NCBI GenBank assembly: GCA_947460345.1
Contig: CANHGM010000008.1
Coordinates: forward strand, 36,964-100,963
Direction of reading: 5' to 3'
Source of the DNA: Bacteroidota bacterium
GTDB taxonomy: Bacteria; Bacteroidota; Bacteroidia; UKL13-3
DNA length: 64,000 nt
In this document: positions 19,715-27,858 of the stretch, piece by piece
Position numbering within the stretch: position 1 is the first letter of the stretch
Layout of the letters: every line of letters begins with the position of its first letter
The notes under the pieces: model-generated
Database searches by the model: none
The model's input: the letters and a program-made list of their open reading frames with translations, nothing else
What the model was told of the DNA's origin: nothing
Translations under genes and position numbers: made by a program

Positions 19715-20269
19715 TTGTCATTTAAAATATATACCAAAACAGGCGATAAAGGCCAAACCTCATTAATTGGAGGCACTAGAGTTCCTAAATATCATTTAAG
19801 AATTGAAACTTATGGTACAGTTGACGAATTAAACTCTTATATTGGTTTGATTCATGATATAAGTTCATGGCCTGAAGTAAATACATTGCTAAAAAAAATA
19901 CAAGACCAATTATTTACCATCGGCTCACACCTAGCCGCAGATCCTGATCACAATAAAATGTCATTACCTAGCATTGATACTTCTCTTATAACAGACCTAG
20001 AAAATGCCATTGATTTGATGGACGAACAATTGCCTGCTTTAAAAAACTTTATTTTGCCTGGTGGACATATATATGTTTCTTATTGCCATATTGCTAGATG
20101 TGTATGTAGAAGAACTGAAAGACTTTGTGTTCATTTAAATGACGAAAAAGCCCTAGACGACCAAAATATTATTGTGATTTTAAACAGACTAAGTGATTAT
20201 TTATTTACATTGGCTAGATATATAGGATTTAAGCTTCATGCTCCTGAAATTCCTTGGAACAGCAAATAA
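19715..20269 (+). CDS. PduO-type cob(I)yrinic acid a,c-diamide adenosyltransferase
   Basis: Transfers the adenosyl group of ATP to cob(I)alamin to make adenosylcobalamin. The 184 residues begin with the family ATP-binding segment IYTKTGDKGQTSLIGG and contain YGTVDELNSYIG, LPGG and CRRTERLC. Length is normal. The start is TTG (MSFKIYTK); no other start lies before the conserved segment. No B12 biosynthesis gene or riboswitch is near, so it presumably serves salvage of imported corrinoid for a B12-dependent enzyme elsewhere. Confidence 0.93.
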   Translation: MSFKIYTKTGDKGQTSLIGGTRVPKYHLRIETYGTVDELNSYIGLIHDISSWPEVNTLLKKIQDQLFTIGSHLAADPDHNKMSLPSIDTSLITDLENAIDLMDEQLPALKNFILPGGHIYVSYCHIARCVCRRTERLCVHLNDEKALDDQNIIVILNRLSDYLFTLARYIGFKLHAPEIPWNSK

Positions 20270-20353
20270 TATAATTGATTTTGCTTCTGTAGTTTAGTTT
20301 TTATATTTTTTATTTCTCTTTTCTATTGTTAGTTTTGAAGTTAACAATTTACG

Positions 20354-23134
20354 ATGAAAAAAATATATACTTATACCATTTTTGTTGCCACATTCTTGTT
20401 GGTATATACAATAAAATTTAACATTCCTGCTCATTCAAAACAATTTAAAACTGAAGCTTCAGAAGGGATGGAAGAAGATATCGAAGCTAGAACCAACTGG
20501 GAAAACAACTTACTAGCTGACCCATCAACGGGCAAAATTCCTTATAGAATTAGAGAAAACGAATTGGCTTTTGCCGCAACACTTCCCAACGATAAAGCTT
20601 CATACAAAACAGGCTTAGGTGGCAATCCATGGCAAAACATTGGTCCCTGGAATGTGGGAGGAAGAACCCGAGTTGTGATTATAGATGCGATAGATGAAAA
20701 TATATTATATTCAGGTGGTGTAACTGGTGGTATTTGGAAAAGCACAGACGGAGGAATTAATTGGGAAAGGAAAACTACTCCTGCTCAAATGCCAGCTATT
20801 ACTACCATTAGTCAAAACCCTAAACATCCTGATACTTTATATGCGGGAACCGGCGAAGGTAGCGGCAGCAGTGCTAGCGATGGAGGAGCCTATTACTTAG
20901 GCAATGGCATGTATAAATCTACTGATAGAGGTGAAACATGGACTGCTATTACCAGAACTGCATCCAACTCGCCACAAGTATTTGACAGAAACTGGGATAT
21001 AACTTGGAAAATTGTAGCATACCCTAGCGATACAGGTGATGTGTTTTTTGCTGCCACTTATGGTAGTATATATAAAAGCAATAATGGAGGAAAAGGTGTC
21101 ACGCAAGTAAAAGGTGGCAGTGGTCCATTTGGAGGAGGCCAATCATATTATACGGATATCAATGTTTCATCAAAAGGTGTTTTATATGCAACACTTAGTG
21201 GCGAAGGTTATGAATCAGGTATATGGCGTTGTGCTGATGCAGTGAATTGGAAAAAAATAACACCAGTCAATTTTCATAAAGATTACAACCGTATTGTTTC
21301 TGGTATTTCGCCTAGCAATGAAAACATTGTATATTTTTTAATTAACAACGACAGTTCAGGAAGAAAATCTACAAATTTTAGAGGTGATGCCGAATATAAT
21401 AGCTTATGGAAATATACATATACAGGCGATACCACCTCCCCTACCCTTGGCAATTGGGAAGATTTAACACAAAATTTACCAAACAAAGGCGGACAATTTG
21501 GTCAGTTTTTTACACAAAACAGCTATGATATGTGTGTAGAGATAAAACCCGACGACCCCAATATAATTATCATTGGAGGAACAAATTTATGGAGAAGTAA
21601 TGATGGATTTAAAACGCCTAGCAATGTTGAATGGATTGGTGGTTATGGTGTAAATACTACTTTACCTGATTTTAAAATGTATCCCAACCACCATCCTGAT
21701 AACCATTGGGCAAAATTCTATAAAAGTAATACTTTAAAAATGCTCTCAACATGCGATGGTGGTATATATAGAACAGATAATATAATGAGCAACAATGTTA
21801 CATGGACCCCTTTAAATAATGGATATATCACTACTCAATATTATTCCGTTGCTGTAGACCATGCCATTGGAGGTACCACAGTTATAGGTGGTTTGCAAGA
21901 CAATGGCACCCATTGGTCAAATGATTTTGCGAATTCTAAGTTTAATTGGACTATGCCCTTTAGCGGTGATGGTTCTCATTGTTATATTCCCAATGGAGCA
22001 AATGAATTATATGTTTCAAAACAAGAAGGTAAAGTATATAAAATAAAAGTAGATGCACAAGGAAATCCAACCCATTATGTGAGAATTGATCCATTATCAG
22101 CCATTAAAAAATATCAGTTTATCAATCCATTTGCTATAGATCCCAACAATGAAAATAGAATGTATTTACCAGATGGAGACAGAATATACAGAAACAACGA
22201 CTTAAGTCAATATTTATATAAAACTATTTTAGATTCAGTTTCTACTGATCTGGGTTGGACTGAAATAACAAACACTACAGACTCATTACAAACCATTACC
22301 GCAGTAAGTGTTTCTAAATGTCAAACAGATGTGATGTATTATGGTACTTCAAATGGTAAATTATATATAGTCAGAAATGCATCTGTTGGACAACCATTGG
22401 TGCAAAATATAAGTGGAACCAATTTCCCTGCCGGGAACATCAATTGTATAAGCCTCCACCCTACTGATACAAATTATATTATGGCAGTATTTACCAACTA
22501 CAATATCAAAAGTATTTTTTACACAAAAAATGGGGGACAGAGTTGGATAGACGTTTCAGGGAATTTAGAACAATTTGCAGATGGAAGTGGAAACGGACCT
22601 TCATGCAGATGGGCAGCTGTAATGCCTATGAATGGTTTTGATGGATATTTTGTTGCAACTTCTACTGGCTTATATTCTACTGATACATTAAAAGGAAATC
22701 AAACCAAATGGGTATTGCAGGGTGCCGAAAATATAGGAAACTATGTATGCACGATGATTGACACCAGACCTGCGGATGGATTAGTGATGGTTGCTACACA
22801 TGGAGCTGGTGTATTTGCTGCAAAAATCACAGAGAGATTCCAAGTATTAGGTGAAAAGCCAAATGAGCAAAATGCACATTTAAAATTTAATATATATCCA
22901 AATCCAACGGCTGAAAAAGCATATATACATCTATATACATTTAAACCTGAAAAGCTTCAAATAAAAATATATAATTTAAATGGAGCATTAATAAAAACTG
23001 TTGAGCACCAATGCAGCATGCCTGGTGAAAACGAGTTAACAATTGAAACATCTCAACTGAAAACAGGAATGTATTTAGTGTCTATTGAAACACAAACAAA
23101 TACATATATTAAAAAATTACAAGTAATCAAATAA
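20354..23134 (+). CDS. T9SS type A secreted beta-propeller (BNR/Asp-box) protein
   Basis: Exported 926-residue protein. An N-terminal hydrophobic segment (IFVATFLLVYTIKF) acts as signal or anchor. The body holds sialidase/sortilin-like Asp-box repeats: IWKSTDGGINWE (about 130), YKSTDRGETWTAI (about 195), YTKNGGQSWIDVS (about 725), expected to fold as one or two beta-propellers. The last 80 residues are a type A sorting domain opening with FNIYPNPTAEKAYIHL and ending YLVSIETQTNTYIKKLQVIK. No catalytic sialidase residues were identified, so binding or a structural role is more likely. It leads a run of closely spaced plus-strand genes up to cca. Confidence 0.88.
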   Translation: MKKIYTYTIFVATFLLVYTIKFNIPAHSKQFKTEASEGMEEDIEARTNWENNLLADPSTGKIPYRIRENELAFAATLPNDKASYKTGLGGNPWQNIGPWNVGGRTRVVIIDAIDENILYSGGVTGGIWKSTDGGINWERKTTPAQMPAITTISQNPKHPDTLYAGTGEGSGSSASDGGAYYLGNGMYKSTDRGETWTAITRTASNSPQVFDRNWDITWKIVAYPSDTGDVFFAATYGSIYKSNNGGKGVTQVKGGSGPFGGGQSYYTDINVSSKGVLYATLSGEGYESGIWRCADAVNWKKITPVNFHKDYNRIVSGISPSNENIVYFLINNDSSGRKSTNFRGDAEYNSLWKYTYTGDTTSPTLGNWEDLTQNLPNKGGQFGQFFTQNSYDMCVEIKPDDPNIIIIGGTNLWRSNDGFKTPSNVEWIGGYGVNTTLPDFKMYPNHHPDNHWAKFYKSNTLKMLSTCDGGIYRTDNIMSNNVTWTPLNNGYITTQYYSVAVDHAIGGTTVIGGLQDNGTHWSNDFANSKFNWTMPFSGDGSHCYIPNGANELYVSKQEGKVYKIKVDAQGNPTHYVRIDPLSAIKKYQFINPFAIDPNNENRMYLPDGDRIYRNNDLSQYLYKTILDSVSTDLGWTEITNTTDSLQTITAVSVSKCQTDVMYYGTSNGKLYIVRNASVGQPLVQNISGTNFPAGNINCISLHPTDTNYIMAVFTNYNIKSIFYTKNGGQSWIDVSGNLEQFADGSGNGPSCRWAAVMPMNGFDGYFVATSTGLYSTDTLKGNQTKWVLQGAENIGNYVCTMIDTRPADGLVMVATHGAGVFAAKITERFQVLGEKPNEQNAHLKFNIYPNPTAEKAYIHLYTFKPEKLQIKIYNLNGALIKTVEHQCSMPGENELTIETSQLKTGMYLVSIETQTNTYIKKLQVIK

Positions 23135-23141
23135 ATAACAC

Positions 23142-23585
23142 ATGAGTAATGTCCCACAATTTACCTTACAGGCTCAATATTCTTTAGCAGATTTGAATGA
23201 AAGATTAAAGAAAAATATGGGAGAACATTTAGGAATAGAATATATAGAATTAGGCGAGAATTTTCTTAAAGCCAAAATGCCAGTTGACCATAGAACCCAC
23301 CAACCTCTGGGTATGCTTAACGGTGGAGCTTCACTTGCTTTAGCAGAAATTACAGGAAGTATGGCAGCCAACTTATATATAGACAGAACAAAATATGTAG
23401 CCTTAGGATTAGACATCAATGGCAACCACCTAAAATCGGTTAAAGAGGGTTACGTATATGCAACTGCAACTCCTTTCCATATGGGAAAAACCACACAAGT
23501 TTGGGAAGTGAAAATAACCGACGAAGAGAATAACTTAATATGCATTTCTAGATTAACAATGGCTGTTGTAGAAATCAAAAAATAA
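23142..23585 (+). CDS. hotdog-fold acyl-CoA thioesterase, MenI/YdiI-like
   Basis: Very similar in layout to E. coli YdiI (MenI), which hydrolyses 1,4-dihydroxy-2-naphthoyl-CoA in menaquinone synthesis. The 147 residues include MPVDHRTHQPLGMLNGGAS, LALAEITGS with the catalytic Glu, and DINGNHLKSVKEGYV. The His of the usual LLHGGAS is Asn here. A menaquinone pathway methyltransferase (menG) is encoded elsewhere in the window, which fits a MenI role, but other acyl-CoAs are possible. It starts 7 nt after the T9SS gene stop and abuts the next gene. Confidence 0.8.
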   Translation: MSNVPQFTLQAQYSLADLNERLKKNMGEHLGIEYIELGENFLKAKMPVDHRTHQPLGMLNGGASLALAEITGSMAANLYIDRTKYVALGLDINGNHLKSVKEGYVYATATPFHMGKTTQVWEVKITDEENNLICISRLTMAVVEIKK

Positions 23586-23849
23586 ATGAATTTAAAGTTA
23601 ACACATATACTCAAATTACTTACATCTATAATTATAGTTTGTTTAATATTCGCTTGTGAAAATTCTGCTAAACATAACAAAAGAAATTCAAACGGTGTTT
23701 ATGTAAAACCATCTGTAGACTATAAAGGAAAATATAGAAAAGGTCATTATAGAAAGCCATACAGCACTGATAAAAATGCTATAAAAAACAGAATGAAATC
23801 TAAATATTATTATCATTCGAGGGGAAAATATATGCATAAAAAAAAATAA
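23586..23849 (+). CDS. small basic lipoprotein, unknown function
   Basis: The ATG follows directly on the thioesterase stop codon. The 87 residues show a lipoprotein signal with the lipobox region VCLIFACEN (Cys about 25), then a short polar region rich in Lys, Tyr, Arg and His (KGKYRKGHYRKPYS, ending MHKKK). The composition suggests a positively charged tether to anionic polymer or DNA, which is only a guess. No family is recognised. The reading frame and lipobox support it as a real gene. Confidence 0.65.
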   Translation: MNLKLTHILKLLTSIIIVCLIFACENSAKHNKRNSNGVYVKPSVDYKGKYRKGHYRKPYSTDKNAIKNRMKSKYYYHSRGKYMHKKK

Positions 23850-23856
23850 TACATAT

Positions 23857-24459
23857 ATGTGTTTCCATATGCAACAAACCCAATCAGCTAAAGAACTTCA
23901 ACATAGGTTTAAAGCTTCATTTGCTAAAGTTGATAAATACAAAGCTGCTATATATAATGGTTTTCAGTTTGGTGAAGTTCCAATTATTACTAATGAAAAC
24001 CCAGGTACCATTCAACTATTTCATTGGGGATTAATTCCCTCTTGGGCCAAAGACAATAGTATAAGAAAAAACACTTTAAATGCGAGGATTGAAACAATTG
24101 CAGAAAAGCCAGCATTTAAAAACAGTATATCCAACAGATGTTTAGTATTGATTGATGGATTTTATGAATGGCAATGGCTTGACGAAAAAGGCAAACAAAA
24201 AAAACGATATTTAATTCACCAACCCCAACATGAGGCTTTTGCTTTAGCCGGACTTTGGAACAATTGGGTTGATAAAGAATCAGGAGAACTACAACATTCA
24301 TTTACAGTGCTTACAACTGAGGCAAACGAACTGATGAGCAAAATACACAATACCAAAAAAAGAATGCCTATAATTGTTTCTAAAGACAATGAAACCAACT
24401 GGCTTCAAGGCATGACTTTAATTGATGGTAATAATAGTTTAGAAGCAATAGAAACATAA
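23857..24459 (+). CDS. SRAP domain protein (YedK/HMCES family)
   Basis: Binds abasic sites in single-stranded DNA and forms a covalent thiazolidine link through its N-terminal Cys, protecting the lesion. The catalytic Cys follows the ATG directly (MCFHMQQ), which fixes the start. Further family motifs are WGLIPSWAKD, NARIETIAEKP, VLIDGFYEWQW with the active Glu, and IHNTKKRMP, where the usual IHxRMP spacing is extended by two residues. Its 200 residues are typical. It lies 7 nt after the small lipoprotein gene. Confidence 0.92.
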   Translation: MCFHMQQTQSAKELQHRFKASFAKVDKYKAAIYNGFQFGEVPIITNENPGTIQLFHWGLIPSWAKDNSIRKNTLNARIETIAEKPAFKNSISNRCLVLIDGFYEWQWLDEKGKQKKRYLIHQPQHEAFALAGLWNNWVDKESGELQHSFTVLTTEANELMSKIHNTKKRMPIIVSKDNETNWLQGMTLIDGNNSLEAIET

Positions 24460-24470
24460 TTTATATACAA

Positions 24471-25031
24471 ATGAAGGATAGAAATATAATCAAAATTGTC
24501 CTAATTACCATTTCAGTTTCTGCAATTGTCATTAGAAACGTTTCATGTAAAAAAGGTAGAGACCCAGAAATTACAAAAGCATTGGCTGAGGGTAAAATGA
24601 TTCTAATAGATGCAAAAGGGGTGGAACATATACTGCCTGATAGTATAAGAGATCAAAACAGAAAATCTTATCAAATAAATGACAGTATTCAAAATGCAAT
24701 TGATTTAACACCTGATGAAATAACTAGTTTAGATAAATTAGGAATTAACAAAAAAATTGTTTCTGATATAAAATTCATTGTTCATAAATCGTTTGAAACT
24801 CTAGAGATGGAAAATACTTCTGGTAAAAACATCCCTCAAAACATGTTACCCAAAATGATACAGTTTAATCAAGTAACTACAGAAAATAAAAAAGAAATTG
24901 AAGCATATATTTCAAAGAATGGTTTTGAAAAAGATATAGACCATCATTGGAAAAATGATTTTCGCCAACTGAAACTGTATTTTATAGAAAATTCAAATCA
25001 ATTATATACAGCTATCATTTCAAAAATCTAA
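24471..25031 (+). CDS. hypothetical lipoprotein
   Basis: Not recognised. The 186 residues begin with a hydrophobic segment (IIKIVLITISVSAIVI) followed by a Cys in NVSCKKG, compatible with lipoprotein processing although the lipobox is weak. The mature part is hydrophilic and mostly helical-looking, with a Lys/Glu/Asp-rich middle and no obvious catalytic motif. It starts 11 nt after the SRAP gene and is followed by another small lipoprotein gene. Confidence 0.6.
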   Translation: MKDRNIIKIVLITISVSAIVIRNVSCKKGRDPEITKALAEGKMILIDAKGVEHILPDSIRDQNRKSYQINDSIQNAIDLTPDEITSLDKLGINKKIVSDIKFIVHKSFETLEMENTSGKNIPQNMLPKMIQFNQVTTENKKEIEAYISKNGFEKDIDHHWKNDFRQLKLYFIENSNQLYTAIISKI

Positions 25032-25067
25032 AATATTTTCATTATAAATTCGTTTTTAAATTCAAAC

Positions 25068-25535
25068 ATGAAAAAAATATATTTTATTATTCTAACAGCT
25101 TGCATCATGTTTCTATCATGCAACAAAGACAAATCGCTAAATTCTAACTATCTTATTTTTGGTCATTATTTTGGTTTTTGTGCAGGAGAGCAGTGTATCG
25201 AAATATTTAAGTTAAATTCATCTTCTTTGTTTGAAGATACCAATGACAAATACCCAAATTCAAACAATTTTTATAATGCAAATTATACTTCTTTGTCTAA
25301 TGATAAATTTAATTTAGTGAAAGACTTGGCAGACGACTTCCCCTCTGATTTATTGTCTGAAAAAAATATTACCATTGGTCAGCCTGATGCAGGAGATTGG
25401 GGTGGCTATTATATTGAGTATAGTAAAAACGGGATTCATAAATTTTGGTTGATTGATAAAATGACCAGCAATCTTCCTGCTAAATACCACGCTTTTCTAA
25501 GTAAAGTTGAGAAAAAAATTGGACTTCTGCAATAA
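25068..25535 (+). CDS. hypothetical lipoprotein
   Basis: Not recognised as a named family. The 155 residues have a clear lipoprotein signal (MKKIYFIILTACIMFLSCNKD, Cys 18). The mature domain has a Cys pair (FCAGEQCIEIFKL, residues about 39-44) and the aromatic/glycine stretch GQPDAGDWGGYYIEY. The pattern GHYFGFCAGEQCIEIFKL suggests a small beta domain, possibly with a disulphide. It lies 36 nt after the preceding lipoprotein gene and just before the cca promoter. Confidence 0.6.
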   Translation: MKKIYFIILTACIMFLSCNKDKSLNSNYLIFGHYFGFCAGEQCIEIFKLNSSSLFEDTNDKYPNSNNFYNANYTSLSNDKFNLVKDLADDFPSDLLSEKNITIGQPDAGDWGGYYIEYSKNGIHKFWLIDKMTSNLPAKYHAFLSKVEKKIGLLQ

Positions 25536-25585
25536 ATTGAATTGAACATAGCACACAAAAGCAAGTACAAATGCCCTCTGCACCC

Positions 25586-25593
25586 TACCTTTG
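25586..25593 (+). promoter_or_regulatory. -7 box upstream of cca
   Basis: TACCTTTG, a perfect TAnnTTTG match, ends 11 nt before ATG 25605. The TTG track start at 25542 lies upstream of it, which supports ATG 25605. No TTG at the -33 spacing was found. The implied leader is only a few nucleotides long. Confidence 0.55.
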
Positions 25594-25604
25594 CTTTACG
25601 TTTT

Positions 25605-27020
25605 ATGTTTAAAGAAGCTATTCAACACCCTATATTTACTATTGTGTCTGACATTGCAGCTGAATCCCAGCAGCCTTGTTATGTTATAGGAGGATATGTC
25701 AGAGATTTTTTGCTTGAAAGACCTTCTAAAGACGCCGATATTGTGGTTTTAGGTGATGGAATAGAAATAGCCACACAAGTTGCTAAGCGTTTAAAACTGG
25801 AAAGACCCCCTGCTATTTTTAAAACATTTGGCACAGCCATGATAAACATTGGTGACTTTGAAGTGGAGTTTGTAGGTGCTAGAAAAGAATCATACCAAAC
25901 GACAAGCAGAAAACCACAAGTAACCAAAGGAACCTTAGAAGACGACCAGAAACGTAGAGACTTTACTATAAACGCTTTAGCTATTAGTTTAAACAAAGAA
26001 AATTACGGCGAATTTGTAGATCCTTTTAAAGGGTTATTAGATTTAAAAAATCAAATTATTAAAACACCTTTAGACCCTCATATTACCTTTAGCGACGACC
26101 CTTTACGCATGATGAGGGCCATTAGATTTGCTTCTCAATTGCAATTTACAATTTCTGAAGAAACACTTCATTCTATTACTGAAAATGCTCATAGAATAGA
26201 GATTGTGAGTATGGAAAGAATTAGTGACGAACTAAATAAAATCATTATGTGCCATATACCTTCTATAGGTTTTAAATTGCTTTTTGATACTGGGCTTTTA
26301 AAAATCATTTTTCCTGAACTAGCAGCAATGCAAGGTATAGAAACCATCAATGGCAAATCACACAAAGATAATTTCTACCATACGCTGCAGGTGCTCGACC
26401 AAATATGCCCTCAGACAGACGACTTATGGTTGCGTTGGTCTGCTATACTTCACGATATCGCTAAACCTGCCACTAAAAGATTCAACACTGGCGAAGGGTT
26501 TACTTTTCACGGACATGAAGACAGAGGGGCTAGAATGGTGAAGCAAATTTTTAGGCGTATGAAGTTGCCTATGAATGAGAAGATGAACTTTGTTGAGAAA
26601 ATGGTGATGCTTCACTTGAGACCCAAAGCATTGGCTGAAAGTGAACAAACAACCGACTCAGGTTTTAGAAGATTAATTGTGGATGCAGGTGAAGATATCA
26701 ATGCCCTATTTACATTATGCCATGCTGATATAACTTCTAAAAATAAACAGAAAGTAGAAAAGTATAGAAGGAATTTAGAAGCTGTAAGAGAACGTGTAGC
26801 TGAAGTAGAACAAAGAGACGACCTTAGAAACTGGCAGCCACCAGTAGATGGAATTGACATAATGAATTTCTTTAATATCAAACCTGGGCGTGAAGTCGGA
26901 CTTATCAAAACGGCTATAAGAGAAGCTATTTTAGAAGGAGATATTGCCAATACCAGAGAAGCTGCGTTAGAACTCATGAAACATAAAGGTTTAGAACTTG
27001 GGTTGAAAATTCATGCATAA
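25605..27020 (+). CDS. cca: CCA tRNA nucleotidyltransferase / HD domain protein
   Basis: Adds or repairs the 3' CCA end of tRNAs; class II poly(A)-polymerase-like fold. The head domain shows CYVIGGYVRDFLLERPSKDADIVV with the catalytic Asp pair, RRDFTINALAIS and DDPLRMMRAIRFASQL. The C-terminal half has an HD phosphohydrolase segment, LHDIAKPATKRF followed by FHGHEDRGARMV. The 471 residues match Bacteroidota CCA enzymes. Start ATG 25605 (MFKEAIQHP) is chosen over the track's TTG because a -7 box lies between them. Poly(A) polymerase activity cannot be excluded from sequence alone. Confidence 0.9.
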   Translation: MFKEAIQHPIFTIVSDIAAESQQPCYVIGGYVRDFLLERPSKDADIVVLGDGIEIATQVAKRLKLERPPAIFKTFGTAMINIGDFEVEFVGARKESYQTTSRKPQVTKGTLEDDQKRRDFTINALAISLNKENYGEFVDPFKGLLDLKNQIIKTPLDPHITFSDDPLRMMRAIRFASQLQFTISEETLHSITENAHRIEIVSMERISDELNKIIMCHIPSIGFKLLFDTGLLKIIFPELAAMQGIETINGKSHKDNFYHTLQVLDQICPQTDDLWLRWSAILHDIAKPATKRFNTGEGFTFHGHEDRGARMVKQIFRRMKLPMNEKMNFVEKMVMLHLRPKALAESEQTTDSGFRRLIVDAGEDINALFTLCHADITSKNKQKVEKYRRNLEAVRERVAEVEQRDDLRNWQPPVDGIDIMNFFNIKPGREVGLIKTAIREAILEGDIANTREAALELMKHKGLELGLKIHA

Positions 27021-27071
27021 ATCTCTTTCCTATTTTAGGAATATTTCACTAGAATTTTCTTCAAAAAAATA

Positions 27072-27105
27072 TTGTAACGATGTCTTGCTTTTATTGATAC
27101 ATTTG
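27072..27105 (+). promoter_or_regulatory. promoter of the GNAT-argCDB operon
   Basis: TTG (27072-27074), 23-nt spacer, then TACATTTG (27098-27105). The ATG is 87 nt further on, giving an unusually long leader for this window, with a hairpin inside it. Confidence 0.6.
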
Positions 27106-27116
27106 CGTTCGAAAAA

Positions 27117-27145
27117 AAAATAGATAGCAAATGCCCATCTATTTT
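27117..27145 (+). promoter_or_regulatory. hairpin in the leader of the arginine operon
   Basis: Perfect 9-bp inverted repeat AAAATAGAT-N11-ATCTATTTT located just after the predicted transcription start and 47 nt before the GNAT ATG. It could be an attenuator, a leader-stabilising stem or an operator for an arginine regulator. On the minus strand it would be followed by a long U run, but no minus-strand gene needs termination here. Confidence 0.4.
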
Positions 27146-27192
27146 GTCACATATATTAAAAACAAGTTTGTTAAAAGACATATATAACGCTG

Positions 27193-27855
27193 ATGAAGAA
27201 ATTTATTGTACAGGTGGCCGATAGCAGCCATTTGCAATACTCACATATAATCTGCTCAGAAATGGAATCTTCGGCAAAAGCCCGAGGAACAGGAATAGCG
27301 AAAAGAACCCCTGAATATATTGAAGAAAAAATGCTCGAAGGTAAAGCTGTAATAGCCTTTACCAAAGACGACAAGCAATGGGCAGGTTTCTGTTATATAG
27401 AAACATGGAGCCACCATAAATATGTGGCCAATTCAGGTTTGATAGTTGCCCCTGATTTTAGAAAAAGCGGATTGGCAAAAGAAATTAAAAAGAAAATCTT
27501 CGACTTATCTATAAAAAAATATCCAGATGCTAAAATATTTGGTCTCACTACTGGTTTAGCTGTGATGAAAATAAACTCTGACCTAGGTTATGAGCCCGTT
27601 ACCTACTCAGAACTTACGCAAGATGAAGACTTTTGGAAAGGATGTAGAAGCTGTGTCAACTTTGATATATTAACCAGTAAAGAAAGAAAAAACTGTTTGT
27701 GTACAGCCATGCTTTATGATGCTGACGAAAAAAAATCGAAGAAGAAAAAAAACAAGTTTTTACAATTCAGCAAATACTCAAAAATATTTGAGCGACTTAC
27801 TCAAATGAAAAAAACGATATTCTTAAGACAGCAACGTTTAAAAGACAATCCATAA
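27193..27855 (+). CDS. GNAT acetyltransferase, probable first enzyme of arginine synthesis
   Basis: The 220 residues show a GNAT core: the acetyl-CoA-binding region SGLIVAPDFRKSGLAKEIKKKI (about 88-110) in place of the classical R/Q-x-x-G-x-G/A. A C-terminal extension holds four Cys (GCRSCVNFD, NCLCTAML) and a Lys-rich end. Genes of this type precede the arginine genes in Bacteroidota and are the likely N-acyl-glutamate synthase replacing ArgA; this is inference from context. It starts the operon and lies 3 nt before argC. The Cys cluster might bind a metal. Confidence 0.75.
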   Translation: MKKFIVQVADSSHLQYSHIICSEMESSAKARGTGIAKRTPEYIEEKMLEGKAVIAFTKDDKQWAGFCYIETWSHHKYVANSGLIVAPDFRKSGLAKEIKKKIFDLSIKKYPDAKIFGLTTGLAVMKINSDLGYEPVTYSELTQDEDFWKGCRSCVNFDILTSKERKNCLCTAMLYDADEKKSKKKKNKFLQFSKYSKIFERLTQMKKTIFLRQQRLKDNP

Positions 27856-27858
27856 CAC

